Part shown: positions 1 through 10,356 of the stretch, in pieces
Position numbering within the stretch: the first letter of the stretch is position 1
How the letters are laid out: the number at the start of each line of letters is the position of its first letter
Assembly (NCBI GenBank): GCA_022828595.1
Contig: JAKGHH010000004.1
Location: 57,376,422-57,440,421, forward strand
Direction of reading: 5' to 3'
Source of the DNA: Nelumbo lutea
Taxonomy: Eukaryota; Streptophyta; Magnoliopsida; Proteales; Nelumbonaceae
DNA length: 64,000 bases
Made by a program: the position numbers and the translations under genes
The notes under the pieces: generated by a model
Databases searched by the model: none
What the model saw: the letters and a program-made list of their open reading frames with translations, nothing else
What the model was told of the DNA's origin: nothing

Positions 1-200
1 CATGGATTCCGTATCAAGTATTCCTCGCCCTATTCTTGGTTTCAGATTTGGTCCGGTTTGTTTCAAGAATGAACCTTGAAAAATACAGCATTTCTAAATC
101 AGGGAATAGGATTCCTGAATGGGAGAAGGAAATTTTTAAAATTTTTCCTAGCCACCCTGCATGGTTCAGCCATCCATATGATGGATCTCCCATCCCTTCA
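1..200 (+). repeat. Ty1/copia LTR fragment, 3' (U5) end
   Basis: This is the last ~200 bases of a copia-family LTR, cut by the window edge. It carries the family's U5 signature: a stretch like TGGTTTCAGATTTGGTCC, a block ending GAATGGGAGAAGG, then the short stem TCCAT-ATG-ATGGA (172-186), and it ends in CCCTTCA at 200. It matches the ends of the LTRs finishing at 5922, 31027 and 63607. No primer-binding site follows; a second LTR piece follows directly, so this is a fragment and not a functional 5' LTR. Confidence 0.7.
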
Positions 201-769
201 TATGGATATCGGTTTGGATCAGCAATTAGGATAAGAGGATAAGTCCTATCCACTTAAAAAAGTCCAAATCCAAATAAAGATTTGAATTAGGATCCTCCTA
301 ATTCGATTAAGAATGCTGATCCTTAAGGCCTATAAAAGGAGGAGGGTAAACTTCTCCAGTTATCCATCTGCTCCTAGTTCTCTCTTTCTGCTCTTGTCTT
401 CCAGAAACCCTAGTTCGACCTTCCAGTTCATCAACCGATAAAGATCAGTTCTGATTTCTTATTTTTGCAAGAAAATATCAGATTCAATTCATGCTCACCT
501 CCCTTACTCGATCCAAGCTATTGGATTACATTTTTTGCTGAGAAATTGCACTATTGAATCGACTTCAATTTAAACCGCGCCATCCTCAGGTATACTTCTC
601 CCTTTTTTGGTTTCAGATTTGGTCCAGTTCGATGAAGAATGATCCTTAAAAAATTTTATTTTTCTAATTCTGGGAATATGATTCCCAGAAGGTAAAAGAA
701 AATTTTTGAAATTTCTCCCAGCAATCTAGAATGGTTCAGCCATCCATATGATGGATTCCCCTTCCTTCA
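201..769 (+). repeat. Ty1/copia LTR fragment, mid to 3' end, with TATA box
   Basis: A second LTR piece begins in the middle of the LTR (GGTTTGGATCAGC, as in the LTR at 4069-5922) and runs to a terminal TTCA at 769. It holds the promoter-like TATAAAAG at 331 with the conserved AGGAGGAGGG just after it, then the U5 block with the ATCCATATGATGGAT stem near 742. The missing first part (U3 start) and the lack of a primer site mark it as truncated. Seen directly; the promoter reading is inference from its position. Confidence 0.65.
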
Positions 770-1045
770 CCATCTTCAGTGGAAGGTGGTTTTGGGATTC
801 AGTTTTGGCATGAACTACCACTTTGGGAGCTACATTTGTGGAATTTGTATCAAGTATACTTCTCCCTCTAGTTTGGTCTCAAATCTGGTCCATTTTCGGT
901 GCAAGAACGGTCCTTGAAAAATGCAGTTTTTCTAACTCAGGGAGTATGATTCCCAAAAGGTTGAAAGAAAATTTTTGAAATTTCTTCCAGCCATCTTGCA
1001 AGTTCGGCCATCCATATGATGGATTTCACCTTCCAATCCTTCCCT
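770..1045 (+). repeat. Ty1/copia LTR fragment, third repeated U5 end
   Basis: A third copy of the LTR end starts at ACCATCTTCAGTGG, the sequence that in complete LTRs lies about 260 bases before the end, and runs through the GCATGAAC and TCAAGTATACTTCTCC blocks to the ATCCATATGATGGAT stem near 1010. The last bases are too diverged to place the terminal CA; the right border is approximate. Confidence 0.55.
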
Positions 1046-2111
1046 GTCGAGTAGTGTTTAATCATTATGGGCTGAGAGGTTAAGTTTAAGAGACCATTAC
1101 AGGGCTGATTACCTTATGGGGGTTTATCTTATTTAAGTCCATTATCCTTGGTCTTCATAAGATGGCTGAATTCAATAATTATTTAAGTTTAAATGTTGGG
1201 CCCATTTTGAGCCCAGAGTGATGTGCTTAGGGGTTCACTACATTCAGTAGTGAATTCGGCCAGGCCTTTTCACAGAGGCTGGGCTGAACCCATATGGACT
1301 TATGTGAGGTTATTGTGGGGTCCCATGCCATACAAATTAGGCCTAACTTGACCAAGCAACACCCTTGGTTGTGAGCTTTATCACTAATGGGACTAAAGCC
1401 CATAATTAATATGATTAATTAAGATGTCACATGACATCTTAAGTTGTCATGTGACATGGGGCGAATTTAGGCTTAGAAATAGGTATGGAGCACCTATACT
1501 CTTAAGAGAATAAGGATTATCTCTAAATAGAGTCCAGATGGAAATTAGATTTGGATAATCTCCTAATAATTAGGAGAAGTGCTTCATAAAGAGATAAAAG
1601 AAGAAGAGGGCAAACAGATCAAGAACACCTCTCAATTCTGCTCTCTCTCTTCTTCTTTTGTCTTCCAAGAAACCTTAGTTCGATTACAACTTTTGATATT
1701 GATAGAAATCAGTTTCCTCTCTGATTTTTGCAAGAAAAATTCAATGAAATTTCGTGCTCACCTCTCTAGTTCGATCTAAGCAGTTGGATTGCAGTTTTAT
1801 TGAAAACTACATTGCTGAACCGGCTTCAAGAGTACACTGCACCATCTTCAGTGAATGTTGGTTTTAGGACTGATTTAGGTGTAAACTTACACCTTGGGAT
1901 CTTCATTTATAGTATTCGTATCAAATATACATCTCCCCTTTAGTTTGGTTTCAAATCTGATTAGGTTTAGTGCAACACCAATCCAAGAAAAATGTAGTTT
2001 TTCGAAACATAGAGAATTGAATTCCCAGAAGGATAACAAAATTTTTGAAATTTTGCCCAACCATCTAGCATCGTTTGGCCATCCATATGATGGATCCTAA
2101 CCCTTCCTTCA
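1046..2111 (+). repeat. Ty1/copia LTR fragment abutting E1 reverse transcriptase
   Basis: A fourth LTR piece starts at GTTTAATCATTATGGGCTGA, a mid-U3 sequence also seen at 55096, and ends CCTTCCTTCA at 2111, where it meets copia reverse transcriptase of the opposite strand with no primer site between. It contains a 12-bp inverted repeat, TGTCACATGACA (1425-1436) and TGTCATGTGACA (1445-1456), with an 8-base loop. It looks like part of an LTR inserted into copia E1. Confidence 0.65.
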
Positions 2112-2390
2112 CTTTATAGGTCTTAACCTTCCCATCAGGTCCCTTTTTTCTCTTGTAGATCCATTTGTAACCGATTGCTTTCACCCCGAGGTGCGGGTCT
2201 ATGAGAGTCCAGACTTTGTTGGTTTTCATTGAATCCATCTTAACTTTCAAGAAATCTACCCACTTCAAGGAGCCTATGTCCAACATAGCTTCCTTATAAG
2301 TCATGAGATCTTCCTCACTGTTTGTAACTTCAATCAAGCAACTTTCTTGATCATAGTTGCAACAAACTGAAGGTCTCTTCATCAATAACA
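2112..2390 (-). pseudogene. Copia E1 pol: start of reverse transcriptase (broken)
   Basis: The minus strand reads the linker and first part of a copia reverse transcriptase: SEEDLMTYKEAML, VKMDSMKTNKVWTLIDP, VKAIGYKWIYKRKKGPDGKV. In the related E2 copy the same block is at 9600-9860. The enzyme copies element RNA to DNA. The sequence stops after KVKTYK, where the LTR piece at 1046-2111 cuts in, so the YVDD centre and RNase H are absent; they may lie left of the window. This is the tail of the decayed pol of E1. Confidence 0.8.
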
Positions 2391-3200
2391 ACTTCTTGAT
2401 GGTGATTGTTCAAGATGTAGTCCTTCTCCAAGAAGTAGGCATTTCGACTAACAAATACTTTTTTTCTCAAGGTCATAGAAAAGATACCTACAGATCCCTT
2501 GGGGTAGCCTACAAATAGGTAACGAATAGTTTTGGATTCCAATTGGTCCAACCTTGTCCTTTTCATGTGTACTAGACAACCCCATATTTTCAAGTGTCTT
2601 GTACTTGGTTTCTTGCCAGTCCATAGCTTATAAGGAGTCTTAGGTACTGGCTTGGTTGTAACACAGTTCAACACATAAAGTTTAGTCTTCAATGCATGCC
2701 CCCAAAAGGATATGGATAACTCTGAATGGACAAGGAGTGATCGAACCATATCTAATAGTGTCTGATTTCTTCTCTTTGAGATATTGTTTAATTGAAGTGT
2801 AGCAGGAGGAGACAACTATGATATAAATCCATTTTCCTTTAAGTAGTCCCTGAATTCATCAGTGAGATACTCACATTTTCGATTTGATCGAAGGGTTTTG
2901 ATCTATCTCCACAACTGTTTCTTGACTTTTTGTCTAAATTCCTTGAACTTTTCAAAGGATTCAGACTTTGACACATAACCATACCGAGAATAATCATCGT
3001 TGGAAGTTATGAAATAACAATATTGGTTTTGTGTCCTAACATTTATGGGACCACATACATTTGTATGTATAAGGTCAAGTGTGCCTGTAAATCTTTTAGG
3101 CTTACTTGTAAATGGCCTTTTTGTCATCTTGCCTTGGAGGCAAGGCTCATAAGTTAGTAGATCTTCCATAGTGAGAAAATCTAGAGGACCATGTGCTCCG
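2391..3200 (-). pseudogene. Copia E1 pol: integrase (all three catalytic acids changed)
   Basis: The minus strand encodes a Ty1/copia integrase in two pieces. 3169-2903 has the zinc-finger tail (YEPCLQGKMTKRPF) and the first catalytic region LIHTNVCGP, where functional copies such as F have HTD. The second region (2890-2870) reads SNRKCEY where F has SDRGGEY, and the third (near 2775) reads ISKRRN where others read VSERRN. The catalytic triad D, D, E is thus N, N, K. The C-terminal part has the family blocks [17 protein letters not shown] and LKIWGC. Frames are broken between 2815 and 2903. It cannot be an active integrase. Confidence 0.85.
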
Positions 3201-3845
3201 ACACAGTTTTAGTTACATTTGTTTCTAGAGAATGATGGAGAACATAAAGACCATTCTCAAGTTCTCCACATGTAAGGAATTTGTTATTCAATTTAATTTT
3301 AATCTTACTACTAAACAAAATAGAACCACCATCCTTACACAACTTAGAAACTGAAATGAAATTTCTTCTAAGTAATGGTAACTAAAGACAATCTTTCAAT
3401 GTAAAAACTCCTCTAAAAATCAAATCTATTGTTCCTATAATAGTTGCCACAATAGTTGCAATTGTCACCAAGTAAAGAAAAACCTCATCATCATTTCTCC
3501 TTCTGCTTTCCTTGAACCCATGCATATGTATTACATGCATGAGCGGAAGCCCCAGAATCAATACACTAGGATGCAAAACTGACCAACATATTGGTCTCTA
3601 TGACAAGAGATTTGAAATTACATTCTTCATTCTTGCAAGATTCTAGATATTGAGGACAATTCCTCTTCTAGTGCACAGTCTGCTTGCAGAAGTGACATTC
3701 ATCTAATGACTTATCTTTCTTCTACATTTTTTATTTGCCTACCTTTTTTTGAAGCCTCTCCTTACCCTTCCTTTTTTTCCTACCAGATTTTCCACCTTCA
3801 ACAAGCATGGCTACCAGCTTGTCCTTCTTGATCTAATCTTTGGCT
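3201..3845 (-). pseudogene. Copia E1 pol: protease and gag zinc knuckle (broken)
   Basis: Reading from 3845 down to 3200 on the minus strand there is a lysine-rich gag linker, a zinc knuckle near 3650-3710 (CHFCKQTVH then KRNC, with the Trp after the His turned into a stop), then the protease region (3380-3600: TIATIVATIIGTIDLIFRG, aligned with the F protease), and the GAG-pre-integrase region. The frame changes several times and no long reading frame is left. Identification rests on block-by-block similarity to copia F at 57806-59155. Confidence 0.7.
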
Positions 3846-4068
3846 TTTTGCAACATATTGTTGAGCTCCTACAAACTAACTTTTAGCTTTTTCATATTGT
3901 AATTCATGACAAACTGATTGAAGGATGAGGGTAGAGAGTTTAGGACAACATCAGTCTTGGTGTTATCATCAAGTTGAGAGACAAGAGCCTCCAATTCATT
4001 TATGTAACCTATCATCCACATGACATGCTCATGAACTGATTGGCTTTCGTTCATCCTCGTGGTCATCA
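3846..4068 (-). pseudogene. Copia E1 gag, C-terminal half
   Basis: The minus strand reads MMTTRMNESQSVHEHVMWM, INELEALVSQLD and VVLNSLPSSFNQFVMNYNM, the copia gag (UBN2-type) capsid, matching F and A gag. Gag packages element RNA into particles. The reading is interrupted at 4068 by the solo LTR and picks up again at 5928, so one gag gene was split by a later insertion. Confidence 0.85.
4064..4068. repeat. Target-site duplication, left copy (CATCA)
   Basis: CATCA stands directly before the LTR starting TGTTAGAC at 4069 and again directly after its end at 5923-5927. Copia integrases make 5-bp duplications, so this perfect pair shows one insertion event into E1 gag. Confidence 0.9.
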
Positions 4069-5922
4069 TGTTAGACAGTGTATGCTCTTAGCTACAATCA
4101 AAATGATGTACCTTATGACATTAATTGTAAATGAATAAAGTACATATTGGATTCGTGTTCTTATGGTGTGTTTCTGTGTAATACCCTTAAACTAGACACA
4201 TATGAGATTCATGTTAGTTTAAAATGTTCACAGCCATTGGATAAGTCTGGGGAGATTTATCCTGCCAAGGTTGACACTGGTGTGCCGCCAAGTGTTGGGG
4301 TAGTCTATCTCAGCTGCAAGGGTGAGACCAGAGGTACATGCAGTGTAGGTTTACTTGAAATCCTGAACCGGACTAGATTTTCAGTATTGCCCTGAACTTT
4401 GGAGATTGATGGGCAAAACTGGAAAGTTACACCTAACCCCTAGACTCGATTATGATACTGCACTAGGTGTCGGAGTGGGCTGTCTTTGATATGCCAATTA
4501 GTGAGATCCTTAGAGGGGGTCAAAACCTGGGTATGTTGGGACAGTCTGAGAACTCATCTGAGTGGGTGATCATAGTGACAAGATCTGCCCTTTTGTCAGA
4601 CAAAGGTAATGATCGGGGGTGCACTCTCTCTCTCATGGAAACCAAGACTGCCGGCAACCGATTTCAATCGTTGAAATTTGTATTACAAAATTATTTATAT
4701 ACGGATATACACATATATATTTATTATGGTTTCAAAATGTTTGCAAAATGCTTTAATTCCCAGGATCCATGTGAGTAGAGAGTGTGACACTGTTCCTTGC
4801 AGCCGAGGGAAAGGTCCTCTCTTGTTGGGCTTTTATAAGGTGGCTTGGCCCAGGGTCCACTTAGTATAACTGTTGGGCCCATTAGGAGCCCATGTGATGG
4901 GCTTCAAGGGATTCATTGTCTTTTCAGTGAATTCGACCAGGTCTTGTTACAGAGGCTGGGGTGAACCCATGTGGCTGGTGTGTAGATCAATGTTTGGGTC
5001 CCACGCCATACAAAGAAGCCTAATTGGACAGCAGTTTGGAAGGCCACTGAGCACATAAGACTTATTGGGCCTAAAGCCCATTTCGAACTAGTTTAATTAG
5101 ACTAATTCAAGAGGGGCGGATCTGGGATTTGGATCAGCAGATAGGATAGGGTCTTACCCTATCCACTTAGAGAGTCTAGATCCAAATAGAGATTTGGATC
5201 TGGAAACCTCCTAATGAGATTAGGAGAGAGCTGATCTATTCTGCAGGTAAGATAAGGATTTATCCTTATCACTTGAAGAGAGTCTAGATTCAAATAAGGT
5301 TTTGAATCAGGAAACTCCTAATGGGATTAGGAGCTGATCTCTTTAAGTCTATAAAAGGAGGAGGGGGCAAACCATTCAGTTCATAAAAAAAAACCCTAGA
5401 CAACAGATCTTAGATCACATAGAGAGAGGACAACAACAGTGTGATTGCGCCATCTTCTCCCTATGTTCTCCTCCAGTTGCTGCCTACTACCAGTTTGATC
5501 TCCAATTTTGTAGGAGCGATCAAGAATAGTTCTTGATATCAGTCTTTGGAGAAAGGCTGATCTGAAGTCGTGCTCACATCCTCCATTGAATTCTTGTTGA
5601 AGGATTCGGTTCTTAGGAAGAACTCTGCTGATTCTACTCCACCCTACACTGTGTCATCTTCAGTGGGAGCAATCTTTGGAGACTTCTTTGGGTGTGAACA
5701 CCTTCATTGGAGGATATTATTTCTTCGTATCAAGTATATCCCTCTCCTACCTTTTGGTTTCAGATCTGGTTCGGTTCTTGGTTCAAGATTGATCCTTGAA
5801 AATACATATTTTCTAAAATAGGGAATGTGATTCCCTGGTTGGAGAGAGAGAAATTTTTGAAATTTCACCCTACCTTCCTGTAGGGTTCGGCCATCCATAT
5901 GATGGATCTCTCATCCCCTTCA
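4069..5922 (+). mobile_element. Solo LTR of the Ty1/copia family (1854 bp)
   Basis: A complete LTR, TGTTAGACAGTG...CCCCTTCA, flanked by the perfect 5-bp duplication CATCA. It has the usual order: U3 start, a block at ~4560 with GTGGGTGATCATAGTGACA, TATAAAAG at 5350 followed by GAGGAGGGGG, U5, and the terminal stem ATCCAT-ATG-ATGGAT at 5893-5907. No internal region or second LTR is present, so the element was reduced to a solo LTR by LTR-LTR recombination. It sits inside gag of the older E1. Both ends and the duplication are directly visible. Confidence 0.93.
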
Positions 5923-5927
5923 CATCA
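5923..5927. repeat. Target-site duplication, right copy (CATCA)
   Basis: Right-hand partner of the CATCA at 4064-4068. Confidence 0.9.
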
Positions 5928-6279
5928 ATAGTTTGAGGACATTCTGTCTTGTAGAACAATTCTGCTCCTCATTCATGGTCTTCAGACTATACAAGATATC
6001 TTTGTAGATATTAATTTTATCAAATTGTCCCTAGATAGAATTATCCAAGGAGTCTATGAGATAACATTGGGCAAAAGAATTTTTCTCTTCCCATTCTTGA
6101 TATTCCCTCCTTATTGCTTCAGAAGCCCTATCACCCAAACATTTCGATGTTGGGTTTTTGGCAACCTTATCCAATTTCTTAGACGTGAGCACTAGATTTA
6201 GGTTATGATACCAGTCTACATAGTTGGGTCCATTTGGTTTGTTGTCGTCTAACAATTTAGTGAACAGTCAATGTGCCAT
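5928..6279 (-). pseudogene. Copia E1 gag, N-terminal half
   Basis: The minus strand starts at ATG 6277-6279 and reads LLDDNKPNGPNYVDWYHNL, VLTSKKLDKVAKNPTSKC and ASEAIRREYQEWEEKNSFA, the N-terminal gag of this copia family (A gag starts MANGQFAKLLDDNKLKGPNY). Codon 4 is a TGA stop and others follow. It joins the C-terminal half at 4068 once the solo LTR is discounted. Confidence 0.85.
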
Positions 6280-7884
6280 TTCTAATGAAAAGCATGAATA
6301 ATTAGTCCATGACCATAATATTATTTCATGTTATATTTCATAGAATGGATTTTTATCTATGTTTCATTTCCATTTGTTGCTGAGATTTCCGTCCTATGTC
6401 AATGACGAGGACATAGTTCATGTCCTTAGAAATGTGGGAAATCAGACAGGTACATGGGGCCAACTATTTCAGATGCATAAGCCCACCACTTTCTTTGAAG
6501 GATCACATATCCACCCATTTAATGACCTTTCCCTTTGGCCTGTATCAGACAAGGTTCATTGCCATTTTGGGTTAAACCTTTCTATTTGGTAAGTGTAGAC
6601 CTATCATATCATGAGCCCCAAGGTACCATAGAAGAGTCTTCCATTCTAGGATAGGCCCCTCCCACTAGTTTATGATGCCCCTATCATCTCATGAAGCAAT
6701 CCAATTGACTATCTCAATGAAATGGATAGCCCAATTTTATGGTGCATTTCCACCCACCAATTCAGCATGTTCTCATGCTAATGATGGAAGGCCTTTAGAG
6801 AAATCATCTAATGATATTCCTTATTTCATTACACTTATATTAATAAGGAGGAAACATGTATATCAGTTCATAAGTCAAATTTAGGTCATACCATAGTGGC
6901 TCCCACTAAATTTCATTAAGTCAAATTCAAATGGGCCCTTAATGAGCTAGGGTTCCTGCGAGGTTCCTCTTAGGGAGGATGCTGTTAAGGGCACCTATTA
7001 GAAAAAGAGGATCATGCAATGATCTATGGGCATCATGGTCATGATGTGCATTCAGCCATGATATTTGCAGAGAGCCACATAAGTCAATACATGGGCCAAA
7101 TACTTATGGCCCATGAACAAATCACATCCATTTAGCACATCACATACACAAACACAATTGATCTAAATCAATTTAAAACTTATAAAACCTATATCCATTT
7201 AGATTAACACATTATCAGCCCATCAGTGGACCAAATTATTTAATAATTTTATCTTGTATATGGGCTAAACTACAAAAAGCAGTTCGACCCATATAGCCGT
7301 CCATGCTGAATGGGCATGTTTTGCTTTAATCTAACATAAAAAGGGCTTTAAAGTATTGGCTGAATTGTTCCAAGCAATGGGCCATCAAACCCCTGGCCTA
7401 AAACTAATTTTGGGTCACTTAAACCATGATCCAAGGGGCTGTGATCAAACCCCAAAGAACCATAGGTTCGACCCAACAAGATTGGACCAAAAACTAGGTT
7501 AGGTCGGCCTAGGGGTTTTATCGGTAACATCATAAAAACCCTAATTTCTATTGCTTACATTAGAGAAACCTAATACATTCTTTCTAGAAAAGAGAATAAT
7601 TAAGTACAGACCCCATAATCAAAATAATGAACTCGGTGTACACAAAACTTACTGCCAACAAGATTTCGATCTCTATCACACTTTCAGCCCTAAACTTTAA
7701 GAATCCATAATAGAACAATTGTATAATATATCAGATTATATTCACCAAAATTTTAGATCATTTGCCCATTCAAAGAACTGATTTCTCATAATTTTCTATT
7801 AACTACTCAAATCGGCAAGACGAGTTCCTGCTGATTTGATTATTGTTTCAAATCTGATTTGGTTCAGTCCAAGGGCAGAACCTA
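6280..7884 (-). other. Copia E1 5' untranslated leader
   Basis: About 1.6 kb of non-coding sequence between the gag start and the decayed primer site. It aligns in blocks with the leaders of A (31046-32807) and F (59415-61201), e.g. the block near 6360-6450 (TTTGTTGCTGAGATTTCCGT) and the CATGGGCCAA...GGCCCATG pair near 7090-7120. I see no gene in it. A hairpin near its primer-site end is listed separately. Confidence 0.7.
7808..7838 (-). other. Leader hairpin after the primer site, E1 copy
   Basis: CAAATC (7808-7813) pairs with GATTTG (7833-7838), and inside it GCAAGA with TCCTGC (one G-U pair). It lies ~47 bases from the primer site, the same place as the hairpins in A, F and C', but the stem sequence differs. 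Confidence 0.45.
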
Positions 7885-7899
7885 GTGCTTTAACACCAC
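7885..7899 (-). promoter_or_regulatory. Decayed primer-binding site (tRNA-iMet), E1
   Basis: On the minus strand the sequence beside the LTR end (7900) is TGGTGTTAAAGCACTAGG, a worn form of TGGTATCAGAGCCAGG, the complement of the plant initiator tRNA-Met 3' end. Position and orientation fit the 5' LTR of E1. Confidence 0.6.
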
Positions 7900-8138
7900 T
7901 GAAGGAAGGGTTAGGGTCAATCATATGGATGTCCAAACCATGCTACATGGCTGGGAAAAATTTTAAAATTTTCCTCATCCTTTTGGGAGTCTATTCCCTA
8001 TGTTTTGAAAAGCTGCATTTTTCAGGACCGGTCTTGCACTGAATCGGACAAGATTTTAAACCAATCAAAGAGGGAAATGTATATATGATATGGATGCCAG
8101 AAACACAAATCCCAAGGTGGAAGTTCATGCCCAAATCA
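7900..8138 (-). repeat. Copia E1 5' LTR, U5 end only
   Basis: Reading on the minus strand this is the last ~240 bases of a copia LTR (it starts TGAAGG in plus reading, with an ATCCATATGATTG remnant of the terminal stem). It is cut at 8138 where the E2 LTR begins. Its sequence is closest to the fragments at 770-2111. Confidence 0.65.
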
Positions 8139-8582
8139 TGAAGGGATAGGAAATCCATCATATGGACGCCCAAAATTGTGGAACAAAAGGGGGCGAATTT
8201 CAAAAATTTTCTCTCCCTTCAACAGGGAATCGAATTCCCTATTTAGAAAATCATATTATCAATGATCATTCTTGAACCATAAACTGAACCAGATCTGAAC
8301 CAAAAGGAGGAGAGAGAGATAATACCTGATATAGAGAAACAATATCTCTCAATGGAGGTGTTCACGCCCAAGGTAGAAACCAAAATCTGCTCCCACTGAA
8401 GATGGCGCAGTGCAAGGTGGAGCAGAATCAGCATTGTCCTTCCTAAGAACTTGATTCTTCCCAAGAATCACCTGGGCGGCTTGTGAATACAACTCCTACC
8501 AATCTTTTCTCCAAAAGATTAGAATCAAGATCCAATCTTGATTCCACCCAAGCAATGGAGATCGAACTGCTATAGGCGGCGC
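8139..8582 (-). repeat. Copia E2 LTR fragment (R-U5), left
   Basis: A minus-strand LTR end, in plus reading TGAAGGGATAGG, with the terminal stem TCCAT-CAT-ATGGA at 8154-8166 and the AAGATGGCGCAGTG block near 8399. It stops near 8582, where RNase H coding sequence begins. The U3 part and polypurine tract that should separate RNase H from the LTR are missing. The same LTR segment occurs again to the right of the pol fragment (10395-10640). Confidence 0.75.
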
Positions 8583-9860
8583 CTACTGTTCGCTGCTTTT
8601 CCAGCAAACAACACACGATCCTATCGCGAAAACATATCTAGATGTAGACTTTCTATCATCTGGATCCGACTGAAAATCGACATCTGTATACCCTTGGATC
8701 TGTAGTGAGCTACCATCGAATACTAGACAAAACTCTTTTATCCTTCAAAGGTACTTAAGTATGTTTTTCACAGCAGTCCGGTGCTCCTGCCCTGGGTTGG
8801 CCTGAAATCTGCTTACTACATTCACTACCTGAGCAATGTCAGGGCGAGTGCACAGCATGGCATACATGATGCTCCTTACGGCAGAGGCATAGGGAACGTC
8901 TTTCATGCCATCGATCTCCTCAGAAGTCTTGGGAGACATCTTCTTGGAGAGTGACTCCGTGCTTGAAAGGAACAATTCCTTTCTTGGAGTTTTCCATGCT
9001 GTATCTTTTGACTATTTTGTCAATGTAGGCAAATTGGGATAATCCTATTATCTGCTTCGATCTATCTCTATAGAGTCGAAGACCTAGTATATAGGAGGCC
9101 TCTCCAAGATCTTTCATGGAGAATTGCTGTGAAAGCCATACTTTCACCATAGTCAACATTCCTACATCATTCCCAATGAGTAGAATGTCATCTACATACA
9201 GAACCAAGAAGGTAACCTTATCTCCACTATACTTCCTGTAAAACAGAGGGTTCATTAGGGTTCTGCTCGAAGTCAAACAATTTGACAATAGAGTCAAAAC
9301 GGATGTTCCAACTTCTAGAAGCTTGCTTAAGTCCATAAATGGATCTATTAAGTTTACATACCATGTTTTCCTGACCCGCAGCTATGAAGCCTTGCGGCTG
9401 CTGCATATAGATATTTTCAGTAAGATCTCAATTTAGGAATGCAGTTTTGACATCCATCTACCAAATCTCATAATCATGGTATGCTGCGACAGCTAGCAGG
9501 ATCCTAATGGATTTAAGCATGGCCATTAGCGAAAAGGTTTCCTCATAATTGATGCCCTCTTTCTAAGTGTACCCTTTCGCCACCAGACGAGCTTTGAAGG
9601 TCTCAACCCTACCATCAGGGCCCTTCTTCCTCCTATAAATCCATTTGCAACCGATTGCTTTTACCCCGGAGGGCGGATCTACTAGACTCCAGACTCCATT
9701 GGTCTCCATTGAGTCCATCTCTGCTCTCATGGCCTCCACCTACTTTTGGGAATCTATGTCTAACATAGCTTCCGCATAAGTCAGGGGATCCTCCTCACTA
9801 GTCAAGGTTTCCACCAAGTAACTATCCTGGTCATAACCATAACGGACTGGTGGCCTGGAT
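8583..9860 (-). pseudogene. Copia E2 pol: reverse transcriptase and RNase H
   Basis: The minus strand carries the best copia RT in the window. From 9860: [30 protein letters not shown], then the catalytic core FLVLYVDDILLIGND (YVDD, ~9205), FSMKDLGEASYILGLRL, the thumb/connection SAVRSIMYAMLCTRPDIAQV, and RNase H YTDVDFQSDPDDRKSTSRY ending CWKSSEQ near 8590. RT makes element cDNA and RNase H removes the RNA. It is broken by a stop after IDSQK, frameshifts near 9340-9600 and 8930-8975, and by loss of the RNase H end at the LTR junction. Confidence 0.88.
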
Positions 9861-10356
9861 ACCTAAGTGGATCTTCTAGGTTGGTCATTACCTGGATCTT
9901 GTGGGACATCTCCCACTGTTCCTGATCTCTCCTCATCAAGAACAATTTCCTGACGATGGGTGTCCAGGATGTAATCGGTCTCCAAGAACTGGGCATTTCG
10001 ACTGCAGAACACTTTCTGCTCACTTGGGTCATAGAAAAGGTAACCTACAGAGCCTTTTGTGTAGCCTACAAATAGGCAACGACTGGTCTTGGATTCCAAC
10101 TTGTCTGCACTCGTTCTTTTAACGTGTGCTGGACAACCCCAAATCTTCAAGTGTTTGACACTTGGTTTCTTTCCGGTCCAAAGTTCATATGGAGTGTTCG
10201 GAATCGATTTAGTTGGAACCCGATTCAACATGTAAATCGCAGTCTCTAAAGCGTAAGCCCAAAAGGATGTGGGTAACTCTAAGTGTATGAGAAGTGACCG
10301 GACCATATCCAATAAGGTCCTATTCCTCCTCTCTAAAACACCGTTAAGTTGTGGTG
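9861..10356 (-). pseudogene. Copia E2 pol: integrase C-terminal part
   Basis: The minus strand reads TPQLNGVLERRNRTLL (catalytic Glu kept), [36 protein letters not shown], and a tail RNAQFLETDYILDTHRQE leading into RT. The integrase N-terminal zinc finger and both catalytic Asp residues are absent, because the coding sequence is joined to an LTR piece at 10356. One open frame (10528-9863) runs from the LTR through the join into integrase, so a predicted protein there would be chimeric. Confidence 0.85.
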
